A DNA stretch of 64,000 nt from Rhyzopertha dominica (GCA_025024175.1 QCXZ01000041.1:45813786-45877785), one strand, 5' to 3'; numbered from the stretch's first letter, positions 47,210 to 61,140 are shown. Notes: generated by a model not told the origin, from the letters alone. Made by a program: numbers and translations.

Positions 47210-48965
47210 TAAATAGCGATATTGGAGGAATAAAAAATATCGCCAAAATTTGTATTTTTGTTTGCAAAATTTATTTTCATATATGCAAATCTTTCCCCAT
47301 GTAACCTTCCATCTTAGCTAACTGAAATTCCCTTGCTGAACATCGAAGAAATTGTACCATCTTTTACAAATTAATAACTAACAAGTTTATATAACAAAGC
47401 AACAGAAATTGTTAACAAAAGTGACGGAATATACGAGCCTATCCGTTATTTGAAGTAATTTTGGCACATCTTGCTACCGAGAGGTTTAATCTTATTTTAA
47501 GATATTATATCACCTTATATCCTTTACTGATTCTACCTTTATGTGCCCTTTTTTACAAACTTGCCACGAAGTTTCTCTATAACATTTTCGTTTTACAGAA
47601 AATGTTAATCGTGTGAATATCTAATTCCTTCAGGTAACTTGGCAACTGAAATGTTTCAGACAATATTAGGCGAATTTTTCACATCTAAAGCTATAAATAT
47701 ATAGCCACTGATCTGGGATTTATCGGTTTGTGCCGTTCTGTCACTCTAATTGATATTTATTGGCCTTTGTTTTGGGGGTTGAATTACCTATAGGTAACAG
47801 AGAGGTTGCGATAGTTTGATTTATTGTGTCGAGGGCTGTTACTGAGGATTTACTATAACTTGCGTTTTATTGAGTTGTAGTTGTAACTGTATAATTGTCA
47901 AAACTTGTTTTGAGTAGTGTCCTTGTAATCTTTTGTAAACCACTTCCTTGTTGTTAAATATATAGCTTTGTATAAGCTATTTATTGCTTTACATTCCTTG
48001 TGTCTAATTGAATTGTATATGTTCTAATACAACATTTATGCTTTCACACCTGAGCCTTCGTTTTGGAGGGTAGTCCTCTACCTATTAATGCAGATTTCCA
48101 TGGGGTGTTGTATTTTAATGCCCACATGTATTCGTCTTCATTAATTATGAATGTAAATGCGATTTATGACCATGCTCTAAAAGGGTAGGAGCACGTAAAC
48201 TTAAAAGGGTTTCTCGTTGTTGCTCACTCTTTGCTTAAATGAGTATGTTTATAAGCATAGGGTACTGAAATCGATGAAAAACAAAACGACACTGTTATTG
48301 ATCAAAGTATATAAAATTAAACTATTCTGGCAATATCATTTGAGGATAATATACTTATTGCTTTAGATCTTCCTTTATTTATTAGCAAGTTCGTCCTGTA
48401 ACTATATTCGCTACATTAATTTTAAATTGACTGATTTTTAGAGCACAAAAATTATTCATAACAAAAAATTATGTAATAATGAAATCCATCGGCAAATAAA
48501 TTAGTAGTGAAAAGCATCATGAAAATATACAAAACAAATTAGAATAGCGAAATTGAATTAAATAAGGGAGGTGGAGGGTTGGATTGTAACGTCTGTGATA
48601 ATTATACAATTATACTTATACCGACATTTAACCCTGTTTAGTTTGGCTCACCGGTCTTCATTCAAAATTATGGAAGTAACAGCTTATATCATGTTCTATC
48701 TATGTATGTGTAATTTATTAAATAAACATGACAGTTTAGAAAAACGAATTATTATCATCTAGCAAAAATCAAAAGTATATTTTCGGAAATGTATTATAAT
48801 TTATAAATAAACCTGCAAATCTGTTCTACATAGAGCTCCACTCTTTAGGTATTACTTGTATCGAGCAATGTACACGACATATAAAATTTTACTGCGTAAT
48901 AATTGTATTAGATGCTTTTGTTGCTTTTTCGGGTAAGCAGATGTAATCCTACATACCGGATAATT
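47210..48965. other. AT-rich non-coding DNA
   Basis: Nothing recognisable on either strand. Confidence 0.5.
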
Positions 48966-48968
48966 AGA

Positions 48969-49639
48969 AGCGTTTTCTTTTCGTCCTAGCGGTCCGAACC
49001 AGCGGTTGGCAGTTTTTTGACAGCGGTTTGTCAATTTCTGACAGTGGTTGCATTGGACCTTTAAATCATGACGTACCCAGCGTTTCCAATCGAACGTCCC
49101 GGTTAGATAGTTCTGTCAGAGTATCGTCTGCTGTCATATCGTGGGGTTATATTTGTCATATTGAGCGTTATAGATTTTTGTTATTTACGAGTATTGCGTT
49201 ATATTTTTTGTTGTATTTCCGTTAAAGTATCGTTTAATTACTTCAGATCATTTTTATAAGTTCGCTCAACAGCTTTATTATATATATACACCTACCTAAG
49301 AAATAAAAATCGCATATTTTGATATTTACATGATCTGCATATTACGTTATCAGTACACGCTATTGCGCTGTTATTATTGACAAATGTTGGAAATGATTTG
49401 TTTCTCTGTTTCACAGCAGCGCCCAGCGCTGCTAATAAAATGCAACAGAACCAAAACAAAACAAGGATAGACACAGTAACCGCTGGTTAAACGAAGAGGA
49501 ACCGACGTTCAACAGCGGTTAGTGAAAAATGTAACCTGGTTGGTCGAATGACGTCATGGTTCCAAGCGTTTCCGAAACGAAATTGAGCGGTTACATCAGC
49601 GGTTAGACTTTTGAACCAACCGGGACGAAAAGAAATCGC
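48969..49639. mobile_element. Non-autonomous inverted-repeat element, 671 bp
   Basis: Left end AGCGTTTTCTTTTCGTCC and right end GGGACGAAAAGAAATCGCT are inverted copies. Several internal CAGCGGTT and ACGTCA(T/C) motifs recur near both ends in inverted orientation. Layout and motif clustering resemble PIF/Harbinger-type MITEs. The target duplication is not clear. Confidence 0.55.
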
Positions 49640-49641
49640 TT

Positions 49642-52600
49642 TATGTGAGCAGTTTTCAATGTGGTAACGGGCGCCACCGCATTCCGGTATTATTCGGAAA
49701 TTGTCGGAATTGCACTAAAAAGTTGCAGTCGCTTTTCATCCAAGCATCTGTAGCATTGAAATCATATCACAGTATACAATTCGTAGAAAATGAAGAAAAC
49801 TCGGTGCAATATTTATTTATAATATTAGCAGGAAGAACTAAGAACAAGTTGAAATCTGATGGTTTTAGTACGTACATTATTTCTTGGACTTATTAGATCC
49901 TAAACCGAACATATCATCTGCGAATGAGGAGCTTTGGAAACTGATTTCTTATCTTGTTTTTCCTCACGTCCAATTTGGCGTTTCTTGACACTGAGCACAG
50001 CTTGCCATCTTGCTTTGGGTGCACGTTGACAACCAAAGCATTTTCCCTTCTTCTGCGTTACCACTTTATATTTGGACCTAAGTTTTGAAGTTTTATATTT
50101 AAATGCAGTGTGTAATCAACTTTTTATTTTATAAATTTGCCGTTATTGCAGGACAAAATGAATTGAATCTTCCATTATACGCCCTATTATTTCCTGACTG
50201 TGATTTTCCCAAGTTGCTTTAACTGTCTCTGTTTCTTCTTACGGTGGCATATTCATTTTTGGTAGTGTGATATTGTTTTCAAATTATTCACTTGACTAGC
50301 CGCTGTGCCCTAAGTGCTGTTTTTTCGAGTTTAATGACAATGGCAAAAATAGGGATGTGTCTGGTTTTTTCCCCGTGGCCTCTACATACAGATGGTTTTT
50401 AGATGATTCTGAAAGGGTATTAGAACTGGACAAAACAAGCATATTTCTTAATGTTGTATCCTATTGAACATGCGCATGTTACCATGTCTACACAGTAAAA
50501 TAGATCTTTATTTGCTTTCGCTTTGAACCAGGTACTGAAATATTGGCGTTAAATGAAAATTCTTTAAGATATCAATTGGAGATTCGATTCCATTTTAAGT
50601 AACAACTCCAAAATTCGTTGCTTATAGTACAGTTCAAAACTGGTTGTTATAAAGTCAGATAATTGAGACAAAACGCTTTTGTATACGTTCCAGAGAAATA
50701 TCCTGTAGAAGGCGGAAAATTACTTNACTAAAATTGTAGGTGTCTGTGCTTCTCGTCAGAAGTTTTTCTCTGTTTACTAAGCCCTATACTTTTTTTAACT
50801 GAATGTTATCGGAGTGTGAATTAAAGTCATTTTCGCATACTCTAGTAGTTGATGGCTATTCCTGACATACACAATTTTTCTTTGGAAACGCAGTTTTTTT
50901 GCTGTTAGTCACCGTCACCAATATAATATTTACCATTTGTAATAATTTTATAATCCGTTCCATTATTTTTTTCATGGTTTGGAAGCATTTAATTCATCCT
51001 CCGTACCGATGTTTCTAGTTTGTTTTCCATAACGTCTCAACGTCACGAAGTTGGGAATTTTCAGTATTACACCAATTTTGTCTCTTTGGAGCTATTTGCA
51101 TTTGTAGGGTTCTGGCACTCTTCTGCTACACGTTTTCATTTTTTCATACGCTTAAATATTACTTGTCTGTTAAAGTTTTACGTGACAAACTGAGGTGATG
51201 GTTTACACTGCGACCGAATGTTGCAAATGTTGCAGACGTTTCTGATTGACATGTCTATAACTTTTGCGCTACCTTTCGGAAAAGGCCGAATTGTGAAGGC
51301 AAATGTAACATTCAAATATGCAGCCAGGATATGGAAGTAGTAAATGGACTATGTCAAAAATTAATTACGTCACGTAGTTTTTGTCTCTGATCTTATGAAC
51401 AGTGAAATATAACAAGTGACAGAAACTGAAAAGTATTGCAATTTTAACAAGAGGTATAGTGTTGTTAATACATGTACTTGCTGAAATATTCTTCTGATGA
51501 TTATTTAAGACAAGATTGTCTAGTATTTGTTACACCAATACTTAACAATGTGTAAGCAATACTATTTATTACTTATTTGTTTACAGTTACGTTTTCTTTA
51601 TTCGACAGCTTTTTAAATTTTTGATGCATTGAAAGCAATAAACCATCTGTCCAATGGTTAAGAAAATTACGTCCAATCATATATTGTAGTAATATTTTAT
51701 TGTCTGAATTTTACTAAATTTCTGTAATTAACTACATAAACTACACGGCAACAAAAATTACGTCAAAAACTGCGCGTAGACTTAGTAAATAATTTTCTCT
51801 TAAAAACACATAAAAGAAAATTTTCATAAAACGTCACCTATCTACTTTTTTGAGAATGCCTTTCTTTTTAAATTTTTTTTGCTGAACATATATGAGAACA
51901 GTCTTCAATTACTGGGCGAATTCAAATCTCAGATTATTGTTTGCCATAATTTATTGCAACATGAGACGATACGCCTAGCTTATAGGCAAAGTTTTGTGCA
52001 CAGCTGCTACTCAAGTTGTCGCCTTCTACTTTCTGTTTTATTGCTGTTTTAATAACAAATATTCTCGTTTACGACACATAAATTATAATTTGTGTCCACC
52101 CGTCGTATCCATCAGCTTCGCTAGCTTTTTGCTTTTATTAGTTGGACACACAACTTTTCCCGAAACTGTACTTCGCCATTTTCGATACCGCGCACCCGCT
52201 GGACAACATATGCCGTCTTGTTTCGTTGACCCTCTGTCCGTGTAATGTTTATTGCGCCAGTACTAATGCGTTATTAATGACACATCAGAGTTTCCATATT
52301 CATATTTATTGCTGCTCCGCTTTTGCCTCCATAAAATATTTACGGTGCATTAGTAAACTTGGATAGTGATAATCAGTAATAAACCATGTTATATTATTGA
52401 TTCATGCTCTAAATGCATGGATAAACTTAACAAAAAATGTTTGTTTGAAATGATTGAAGTCATAAAAAGTATGACCTTGATTGAAAGTATGAATGAAGTA
52501 GTTTGAATTAGTGATAATACCGAAGACCATAACCGATGTAAATTATGTCATAGCCCATCGATTTGTTACTGCATTTGTCAAAATTGAAATCGAATCGAAT

Positions 52601-52880
52601 GATAAAAAATAGAATGTTATTATCATCTAATTTTTTAGTCTTTTTCCAGTAAGACGAATTAATGAGTTATGTTTTCGAGTAAACTCTGCACTTATTTATT
52701 TCTGTTTATTTCTGTTGCAGACAGCACATTACCTCAAAGAATTAAAAATTTAATAAATTAATTTTATCCATAATCACCTTATAATTGAAGTTTTATCCAC
52801 ACTTAAGAACTGTATAAAGTACCACTTTATCCACTAGTAGAATAACGAAATTACTTTATTCCACTAGCGAGATAAAGAAA
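49642..52880. other. Mostly non-coding, one small Cys-bearing frame
   Basis: The minus strand 50110-49900 encodes a basic stretch with KGKCFGCQRAPKARWQAVL. Neighbouring minus-strand sequence up to about 50480 has coding-like pieces with stops, so a worn transposon is likely. No other feature was seen. Confidence 0.35.
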
Positions 52881-52887
52881 CACAATC

Positions 52888-53805
52888 TTAAATCAATTTT
52901 TTCTTTTTCCTTGCAATGTTCAGCTTATTGGAAATGGAATCCTCGATATAGCTTTCTGTTATAGCGGAGCTTCTCCATCCACCACGTCGTTTAATTATTG
53001 TGAGGTCAGCACGTTTACTAGCCAGTAAGGTTGTAGAGATCCGCCTCATACAATGGTCACTATAAGCTTCTGAATTTGCCAAATTAAAAAATGAAGCAAC
53101 TCTTGAAGGACTTTCGACAGAGTTGTTGAATCCAACAGGTTGTGAAGTACACTTTTGATTAGTCTATCGTTAAAATAATCTGTCGTTGGATAAATTCTTT
53201 GGACGTAAGGACATGTATTTGATGTCCGCACAGCATTGATATAGAATTTGGTAGTATTTGGTATCGGAACAAGCAGACATGCGTCCGTCTTCGACATTAC
53301 TAATTTTCAAATTCGTTAATGCGCAGGGACGACAAGCACTAGACACTCCCATTATTAGCGCAACCTACAATATTTCAAAACTTATTATCTATAACGTTTA
53401 AAAAATTATGAGGTGTCATCAAATATTCTTCCCGTCGCAAAAATTCCTCCACATGGGCTTTTTCTAATACTGCAGCTTGCTTCGCTTTGTATATCCTCTC
53501 GACATACTTTTCAGGTTGACAGTGAGCTTATTATATTTTCCAATGTCTGTGTTTCTATAAACCTTTATTGCAGCCTTCAGCATCGAGTACTTGGACCACA
53601 TGGATGAAATTGCATACTTATTCTTCAAATTTAAGAAATATGATAATAGTACTTCCTCATTTATGGTAGATACACTCCGTTTTTCATTCCATTCGTTAAA
53701 TTGGGAAAATAATGTTTCATAATGTTCCTTGGACCTCGCAGGCAATAATAGTAGAGATGCTTCTGCAGCTTGCTTCGGGATTATGCCAGAAACTCTTTCT
53801 TCCAT
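52888..53805 (-). pseudogene. Crypton-type tyrosine recombinase relic
   Basis: N-terminal part (53805-53464): a SAM-like core-binding region, SKEHYETLFSQFNEWNEKR, LLSYFLNLKNKYAISSMWSK and YSMLKAAIKVYRNTDI. The middle has GVSSACRPCALTNLKISNV with the first catalytic Arg. The C-terminal part (53082-52888) has DHCMRRISTTLLASKRADLT (HxxR motif), IKRRGGWRSS and SYIEDSISNK, whose Tyr is the nucleophile. These are the blocks, in order, of eukaryotic Crypton/KCTD1-type recombinases, which move circular DNA by site-specific recombination. The pieces lie in different frames with stops between them, so the copy is dead. Confidence 0.75.
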
Positions 53806-54925
53806 TTCTCACCAAATTCACAATTTTTTTCAAATGGAGTCGATAAACAATCGAAAATAAGTATCATCAATTCAACCTATGTTTCTTTGGTTAATTTCTA
53901 TGATTTTTGGGGTGGCAGCCGCTGTCACAGCGAAATGTCAAATTATTTTTTTATGAAATCAGATAAAATTCCAGCGATTTTGGTTCTAAATGCATATGAT
54001 TATGGATAAAACCTTGTATTGCATTCGTGTTTCAGTCGCATTTTATCCACTTGTTTGAAACACCAATGTATTTCTTAATTTGGAATGTACTAGCTCAAAA
54101 CTGGGTATTGAAAGAAATTGTTTTAACAAAGTTATCCGTTTTTAGATTTCTGTCTCATCATCGGCTTGTGATACCCACTACTCAATTCCAATAGCGTTTA
54201 TTTATATTTTTACGAGATTGAAGGGCAGGTAATCAACATTAAATTTTGTTTGCGAGGTACCATACATTGCATTTATTGTATCTAAAACCATTTTTTTCCA
54301 TCGCCATTATACATAACTTTTTAGACGGGTCCATTGCATAAGCTATATTAAGTGGTAAGATGCGTGTTCATATCGACGCTGAAATTTTTTTATGTTATTG
54401 GAATTAACTAATCGTATAGCCCACCCTGAATTTTCAGTTCTTCTGCGTCAATTCAAACATAATATAATGTAAGATGTAACTTGTAAGATGGATTATAGAA
54501 ATATCTAGACTATTAAAAGTAATTTATTAATAATTTCCTTAATTTGATCAAATAAATTTTTTAATTTTCACGCGTTTATAATAAAACTGCACGTTTACTA
54601 CAAACAGATTTACGAGTATTTAACACTCTTACGATGGTCAACGGAGATGCAGCGGGCGGAGCGGTTTTACCGATATGCACACTATGAAATCGCAAATACC
54701 TCACTGGCGTCCTGGCCCATCTGGCACGTTTCACAGCACAATCGGAATCACAGGCACTGTCCTAAATGTCTTTATTGGAGGCTAGCACCGAACTGTTTTT
54801 AATGTTTATTACGGTCTGAGTTTGCCTGACCTGAATATACTGAGAAAACGGTACCCGCTACAATGCATAACTTGAAAAAAATTTTTGTTGCTTTGGATTG
54901 CAACGTCAAAACATAATATGTGCCC
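53806..54925. other. Non-coding DNA
   Basis: No gene recognised. May hold the worn left end of the Crypton element, which has no inverted repeats to mark it. Confidence 0.45.
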
Positions 54926-54927
54926 AA

Positions 54928-55205
54928 CTGATCATATACAGAAAGGTAAAATGATGGCTTTTTAGGATGAAGCCTTAAGTCGTCGAAAATTATTTTAAGA
55001 ATTAACCGGTCTTGTAAAATTTGTGACTCATTATTTGCAAAACTTTACTAGCTTTACCACAATTCCAGCCCAATAAGACGTTGGCTGGATGATAATTACT
55101 CAAACGAGTGAATTGGCAGGAGCGGTCCTGTTGAATGTCCACCTAGATTGCCAGATCTATCACCAAACGATTTTTTTCTCCGGGGTCAGAGGTCAATCAC
55201 TGGTC
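54928..55205 (+). pseudogene. Worn Tc1/mariner-type fragments
   Basis: 54940-55052 aligns at the DNA level with the helix-turn-helix start of the Tc1 transposase at 8730-8840 (GGTAAAATGATGGCTTTTTA against GGTAAAATTTTGGCTTTCCA, then AAGAATTAACCG). After a gap, 55126-55200 reads GPVECPPRLPDLSPNDFFL, the third catalytic block of another mariner-type family. Both are short and broken. Confidence 0.55.
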
Positions 55206-57625
55206 AGTAATTATTTATAAAACTCAATGTGCCAGAATTTAATAATTGCGTCACAGGATAATATGGGAATATCAGAATATTCTAGAGCAGAACGGGAATC
55301 ATTGTGAACGTTTGTTATGAAAAAAAATATATTGTGGGAATTTTTATTTTATGAATTCTCTGTATTCACTTCTTGGGTTCTGAGTTACCTTTCTGTTTTT
55401 CCGACTTATATGTCCCAAATGATAGATGTGATGATAGTGTGCGTCTACAAGATCCTAGTGAATGGTTTGACAAGAGTTGAAGTAATGCTTCATATCGATG
55501 GAACCAAAAAGCTTTAAATTTTGTTTAAATTAAGATAATTTGAAAAAAATAATTTCCTACGTTGCTGGAGGAGTTAGTACTTGATTTAATTCCTTATCCA
55601 GGCATTTTAATTTATTTCTTGGAAACAAAAAAAATCTCCTTTCAAGATGTCGCACATGGTTGGATAGCGTGTTTTATGTTTTATTATGTGGGGTTAATGG
55701 GAAAGAGGGGGTATCTTCAAAAATACGTCATTCGAACTCCCCTTCGGATTTGGAATTCGATTATCATTTTCGGTCCAAAAGTTATAGCTACCGGGTTCTT
55801 TTAAAATTGTTACCCTAAATATTATATTTGTTCAAGTTTCGTTTTATTTACAATTGCAACGAAATAGAAAGAAAATGTGAGGTCTTTTTTAGAATTAGGT
55901 TCTACTCGTTTTAAGGCGCTATTTCTCTTATTATGTTGGTTTATTGTCAATTACCGTTTGGAAATTTCTGCAATGACCGAAAAGATGCAAGAATCATGTA
56001 GCTTCCATTTTAACCTTTCGGTAATAGTCGTTGCAAAAGTTCATTCGTGGATTCACAGAATTTTAATTGTTAACCTTAATATCAGTACGTCAATTCCAAT
56101 TAACAACCATTGGCTATTCCTTTATTTATTGCACATTTAAGATCGAAGAATAATGCCTATAGATACTTACATTATGCAATGAGCGCAGTGGATATACAGT
56201 AACACAAGTTCCGTTTTACCGCATCGTAAACGGAAATATATTCAGTTATAAACTGGCAGGGCCCCTCTGCAAACGCATTTGTAAGACATATTTTCCAAAT
56301 GTCTTGTGATTTTATGGAGCCCTTCTGGATAATGTACTCCGTACGCCGAATGCTGAATCACGTTTGATTGATCACATTGTTTGCCCACCCTACTACTGCA
56401 ATCTAATGCATTCGAATTGATAAAATTTCGACGGGAGCAGCGGAACACGCCGTACCTTGAAGACGCTGAAATTTAATTCGGCTGCGCCATTGTCTTCGGA
56501 GAGAAGATGTCAACGGGCCATTTTAACAAAATATGAATTATAAGGGTAACATAAAATAATTTTGAGCAGAAGTCGATAAATTGATTGAATAAAATAAGAA
56601 GGTAAGAAGTATTAAAGCACCATTAGGAAATCGAAGTTTCCTAAATGATATCCAAAACTTCCATTAAGTCATCTAATTACCAATTATCGATTTTAAATCC
56701 GGGCAGTGGCCATTACTGGCAAGCGTAATGTCGTAATTTCCAACGTGACAAAACGGTTAAGTGATAATTTTCCATTCTTATCAGATTTACTTTTTATAAA
56801 ATGGATGGCTTTGTACTTACCTTATGACGTAAATAAAAATGTATACGAATACAATCTATATTTTAATATTTCTAAATTTTGAGGAGGCTATATGTTATCA
56901 AATAGTTGAATAGGCACACCTACTATGTCTTTTTTAAACAAAGAAGATTAGACTTAAACTCAAAACGAAATAGAACTAAGATCTAATTGAGCTCAACTTA
57001 ATGTATATGCCTATGTACGAGTACAAACGACGCTGCTAATCATTTATGATGATATTTAGTATTTTTTTCTAAACCATTTCAATAGTCACAATCCTGATAT
57101 AAATTTACGATGGAGTTAGAATGCAGTTGCCTCTTTTGGATATCCAAAGTTGGAGGGATATAAAAAATCACCTAGGAGACAAAGTATACAGAGAACCAAC
57201 ACCGTAGATATTTAGCATGCCACATATCACCATCCTTCCACACGAAAGAGAAGTTTTATAAGGGCAGTATATAAGTGATAAAGCTTAACGTGTTCCAGAC
57301 GAATGATCGTTCCAGCAAAAAATTGGTCATCATAAATATTTGGTCAGTTTCAGTCCAATTCAAGTAAATTCTCAATCCTTACAAAGTAAATTAAAATTAT
57401 CTTTGACTTATGTACAAAGCGTTTCCGAAAAGGGGATATTTAGAAAGTACGATACCTATTATATACTTGTTGATAGAAGATAATAATAGCTTTGATAAAA
57501 TTTTGTGTTCTACTAAATATAAAGTGGTAAGATACTGAAACCTCACTTTCACTACGTATAAACATTATGTTTTTTGCGTATAATTTGGAGGTTATTTATA
57601 ATAGAGCATATGTTAGTAATAAAAA
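55206..57625. other. AT-rich DNA without recognised genes
   Basis: A GC-richer patch at 56230-56530 has no coding frame. Open frames at 55317-56140 look random. Confidence 0.45.
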
Positions 57626-57630
57626 AGTTC

Positions 57631-57953
57631 TGTTGGATAAATTATTGGGGATGAAGACTTGTTCAAATGAAACTACTTGTGCGTTGTGACTAGTTTCGTG
57701 GATTTTTTTATGTATCATATAAAAACATGCATCGTCAAATACGGCATCTTTGGCTGCAAACGCAAATTTAATATAGAATTTGACGCCGTATTTAACGGGG
57801 CATGTTGTATTTGTTAATAGTTATTATATGAAACATCTAGATGTTTTTGTGAAAGTCTGAAGAAGTGGACAAAATAAAAAATCCACGAAACTAGTTACAA
57901 CGTACAAGTAGTTTCTTTTGAACAAGCCCTCATCCCCAATAATTAATCTAACA
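57631..57953. mobile_element. MITE with 82-bp inverted repeats
   Basis: Ends 57631-57712 and 57872-57953 are inverted copies, roughly 85-90 percent identical by eye (share ATTATTGGGGATGA, GAAACTACTTGT and ACTAGTTTCGTGGATTTTTT). The 160-bp core has a smaller inner inverted pair (CAAATACGGC and GCCGTATTT). No coding capacity. Confidence 0.8.
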
Positions 57954-58090
57954 AACATAAAAATAATGGCAAGATAAGCAATATAATAAAAAATTTCTAA
58001 TTAAATTCCAAGGTCTGTATTTGTTTGGTGTACAATATATAGTTGTTGACTAGTTTCTTGTAGTGTTTAGTTTAGTGTTATAAGGTACAA

Positions 58091-58529
58091 GTTTCTTGAG
58101 TTATCGAGAAGAATTTGATGGTGTTAACAAAAAATCTGTCATAGATATTGACTACACGTTTGTTAGTTTAAATAGAATGACCCCATTTTATAGCACACTG
58201 GATTAAGGGGGTCGAATTAAACAAAAAAGTACTAAAATACCACTACCCTACAGTCATTTGTTTTTGAGATATTTTAGGTAATATGATTTGTGTTCGGCAA
58301 ACTTTTTTTATTTGTAGCATAGTGGTTTAAACGGCAAAGTTTCTTTATTTTTCGGGAAGAATTTGATGGTGTTTACAAAATAGCAATTGGACATCATCTG
58401 TCAAAGGTATTGACTACAAGTTTGTTATTTTAAATAGAACAACCCCACTTTTTATAGCACATTCGATTCACTACATCAAATTAAACAAAAAAAGTATTAA
58501 GATACCAACACACTATAGTCATTTGTTTT
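58091..58529. repeat. Two diverged direct repeats, about 250-bp period
   Basis: 58091-58264 and 58339-58529 share GAAGAATTTGATGGTGTT, TATTGACTAC, AATAGAA, TATAGCACA, AATTAAACAAAAAA and AGTCATTTGTTTT in the same order. Satellite-like or duplicated element fragment. Confidence 0.75.
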
Positions 58530-61140
58530 GTTACCAACTCTGGTTTTTTCCAATTTCCCAAAGATTTACATTTACAATTACATTTACAAAATTGTAAATG
58601 CAGTAAAATTTATAGGCAAGTGTATATCACAATTTTCATCCAGAGCTCATATTTGACACTTGCAAATGACCTTCTCTAATAAGTCATGTCATTGTCAAAT
58701 GGTTTCCAAGCTTAATCGATGCCATGTGCCCATGTGCGTTTTGAAGCTGTAACTGCAACATTCTTGTTGTTACGAATCGTTGTCTTAGAGCGAATATAGC
58801 TTTAAAAGACTATCTTGGTCAGGATGAGTCATAACACGATTTCTGCTTAATTCAGTCAATCTACCTTTTCCTATAAAGATTGTTTAACTAACTACTTTTA
58901 TCTAAATGGAATCTCATCAGAATCTGTCATATATTCGGTAGTAGCTCTAACTTTTGTACCATATTTCTAAATTCACATTACATTTCAACAATTAATACAA
59001 AAAAGCAAAAATAAAACTAAAAATCCATCCGAGCTCACGTTTATGACAGTCAGTTTATTTAATATAAGTTTTAGGAATCCAGTAAAAGCATTATCAGCAT
59101 GAATTAAAACCAGGTGTGTTGTTAAAAATGCAATTAAATATATTTAAGTTTATTTAAATGAAGCTTAATTAAGTAGTCGATTTTGAGAGCAATGCACTGG
59201 CGATCTAAGAATGTTGGCTTGACGCATTATGCTGAGACATTTGTCATATTGAGTTTGAATAATGTTAGTTATCCATTGAGTCTCTTTCCCTGGGAGTAAA
59301 AAATACTATAATTGCATCTTTAGCAGATATTCATGTGAACTCCCAGCTTAAATTTCTAAGGCTTCTGGTGTGAGAAGTTGATACTGTACTAANAGCGCAT
59401 CGGCTAATGTATTAGTCTTTGATATGTGTTAATTCTGAATCAGAAATCGTGCTCCTATTAGTAGAACTTTTAACGTGAAATTTATGTTCCTTTGGTCATT
59501 ATATCATTATACATTATGTGGATCACGGATCTTTATTCTCCCAAATAAAATGTATCAACTCATTTTTTGTTAAACGCGAGAGCGATGCATCTGAATGCGC
59601 CCCACCTAACTGACTTCATCAATAACGGAATTTGTATAATCAGTGTACATAGAAAACATATAAATAAATTGGGACTTTATTTCACAGAAGATGTTTTAAG
59701 TCGCCTTGCAGAAAATCCACGAAAATTATTCATGGTATAAATACTTCATTAATTACTTAAGTACCTATATCTTATAAATATTTATTATTTCTATTTATGT
59801 TGTATTATACTCTACAGGACGTTCCTGCTTTGCCCCTCCCCTAGACCATCTTGTATACTGTAATGATCTGAACTGATAAATTTAGATTCGTGATTCACTT
59901 TATACTTCTTGAATCGAGCAGCTGTAGCTTGTTCTCTTGCTGGAACATTTCGATTAATATTCAGCCTCCCATAGCAAAGGCGTATTTAAATCACTACATT
60001 AAAATTTTAGGTCGTTAAACCCGCACATTTCTATTCTCTCGACCACCGACTACCACCGAACGGCCCAAATCCCATTTCCACTCCGCTTCCGGTCACGAAC
60101 GCCACTGAACTTTTCGGCTTCGCCCTTGAGATGTTGATCACGTCCGACAGCGGATGGCTGCACGGGGGTGCATACACCCCCTTGTTCTAACACAGCGGCG
60201 CGTATGTTACTCGATATTTTAAAAGTATGAAACATGCATGTAGCAAGTGGCTGAAACGTTGAGGCCGAGAATTCCGGCGTGAAAAATTGAACGGGAGATG
60301 CGGCACTGGATTTACATAATCGCTGGTGAATATTCGGAGCTTTTGAAATATTTATTTGCTGGATGGCGCGTTGGGTTTTAGCGGGATAAACGTAATTTTG
60401 GAAGTGCTCCGGTTTTTCGAAGTCAAAACAATTACGTCAATATTTTAAGTAGTAATTTGGTAATTGGTAACTTGATTTTTCTATGTACTAGAACATTATT
60501 TTCGACCCATAACGCGTTTATGACCAAATCAAGATGTCTTCAGAATTATGTCCTGCTAAATTGATTGTAAATAGAGTAATTTTTAAATGAAAACTTGAAG
60601 CTTATCTAATTATCAATAATCATCAGTTGTTGATTAGTTGTCAGTTCTGAACGAAGCTAGTAAAGGTATACTGATCAAGAAATATTGGAATATTTATGGT
60701 AACGTGAAAAACTTCTTAAAATATTGGTACGATGTGCTAAAAAGCAGTGCGGTGGGGCTTCCTAAAGTTTTGTATTCTGGTTGTTATCAAAGATTCCATG
60801 CTAGACATGCAGACGGTTCTGGAAACATTCGAGAAATATATTCGGTTGGTATAAACGTGCAGATGAGCAGACTGATTTGAATAGCGGTGAAGGAAGCTAA
60901 GGATAAGCGAACTAAGTGTTTTACAGTTTTTTAAATGCTACTGAGTGGAGTGTAGTGTTTTGAAGACTGGTGTATAGTGTTANATCTTAATGTGTTTTAA
61001 TACAAGTGTATGTATAAATGAAATTAAGTTAGAAATGCTCAAATTTTACATGTTCACGTATAACAGTATTCGAGCTTACCTTAAACAAGACTTAGTACAT
61101 ATTTTGCAATTGTCAAAATGTCGTCTAACGGTAATAGTAG
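58530..61140. other. Intergenic DNA with one GC-rich patch
   Basis: 59990-60420 is distinctly GC-richer and contains a perfect 7-bp-stem hairpin GGGGGTG-CATA-CACCCCC at 60164-60181. No frame is convincing. Candidate regulatory DNA. Confidence 0.4.
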
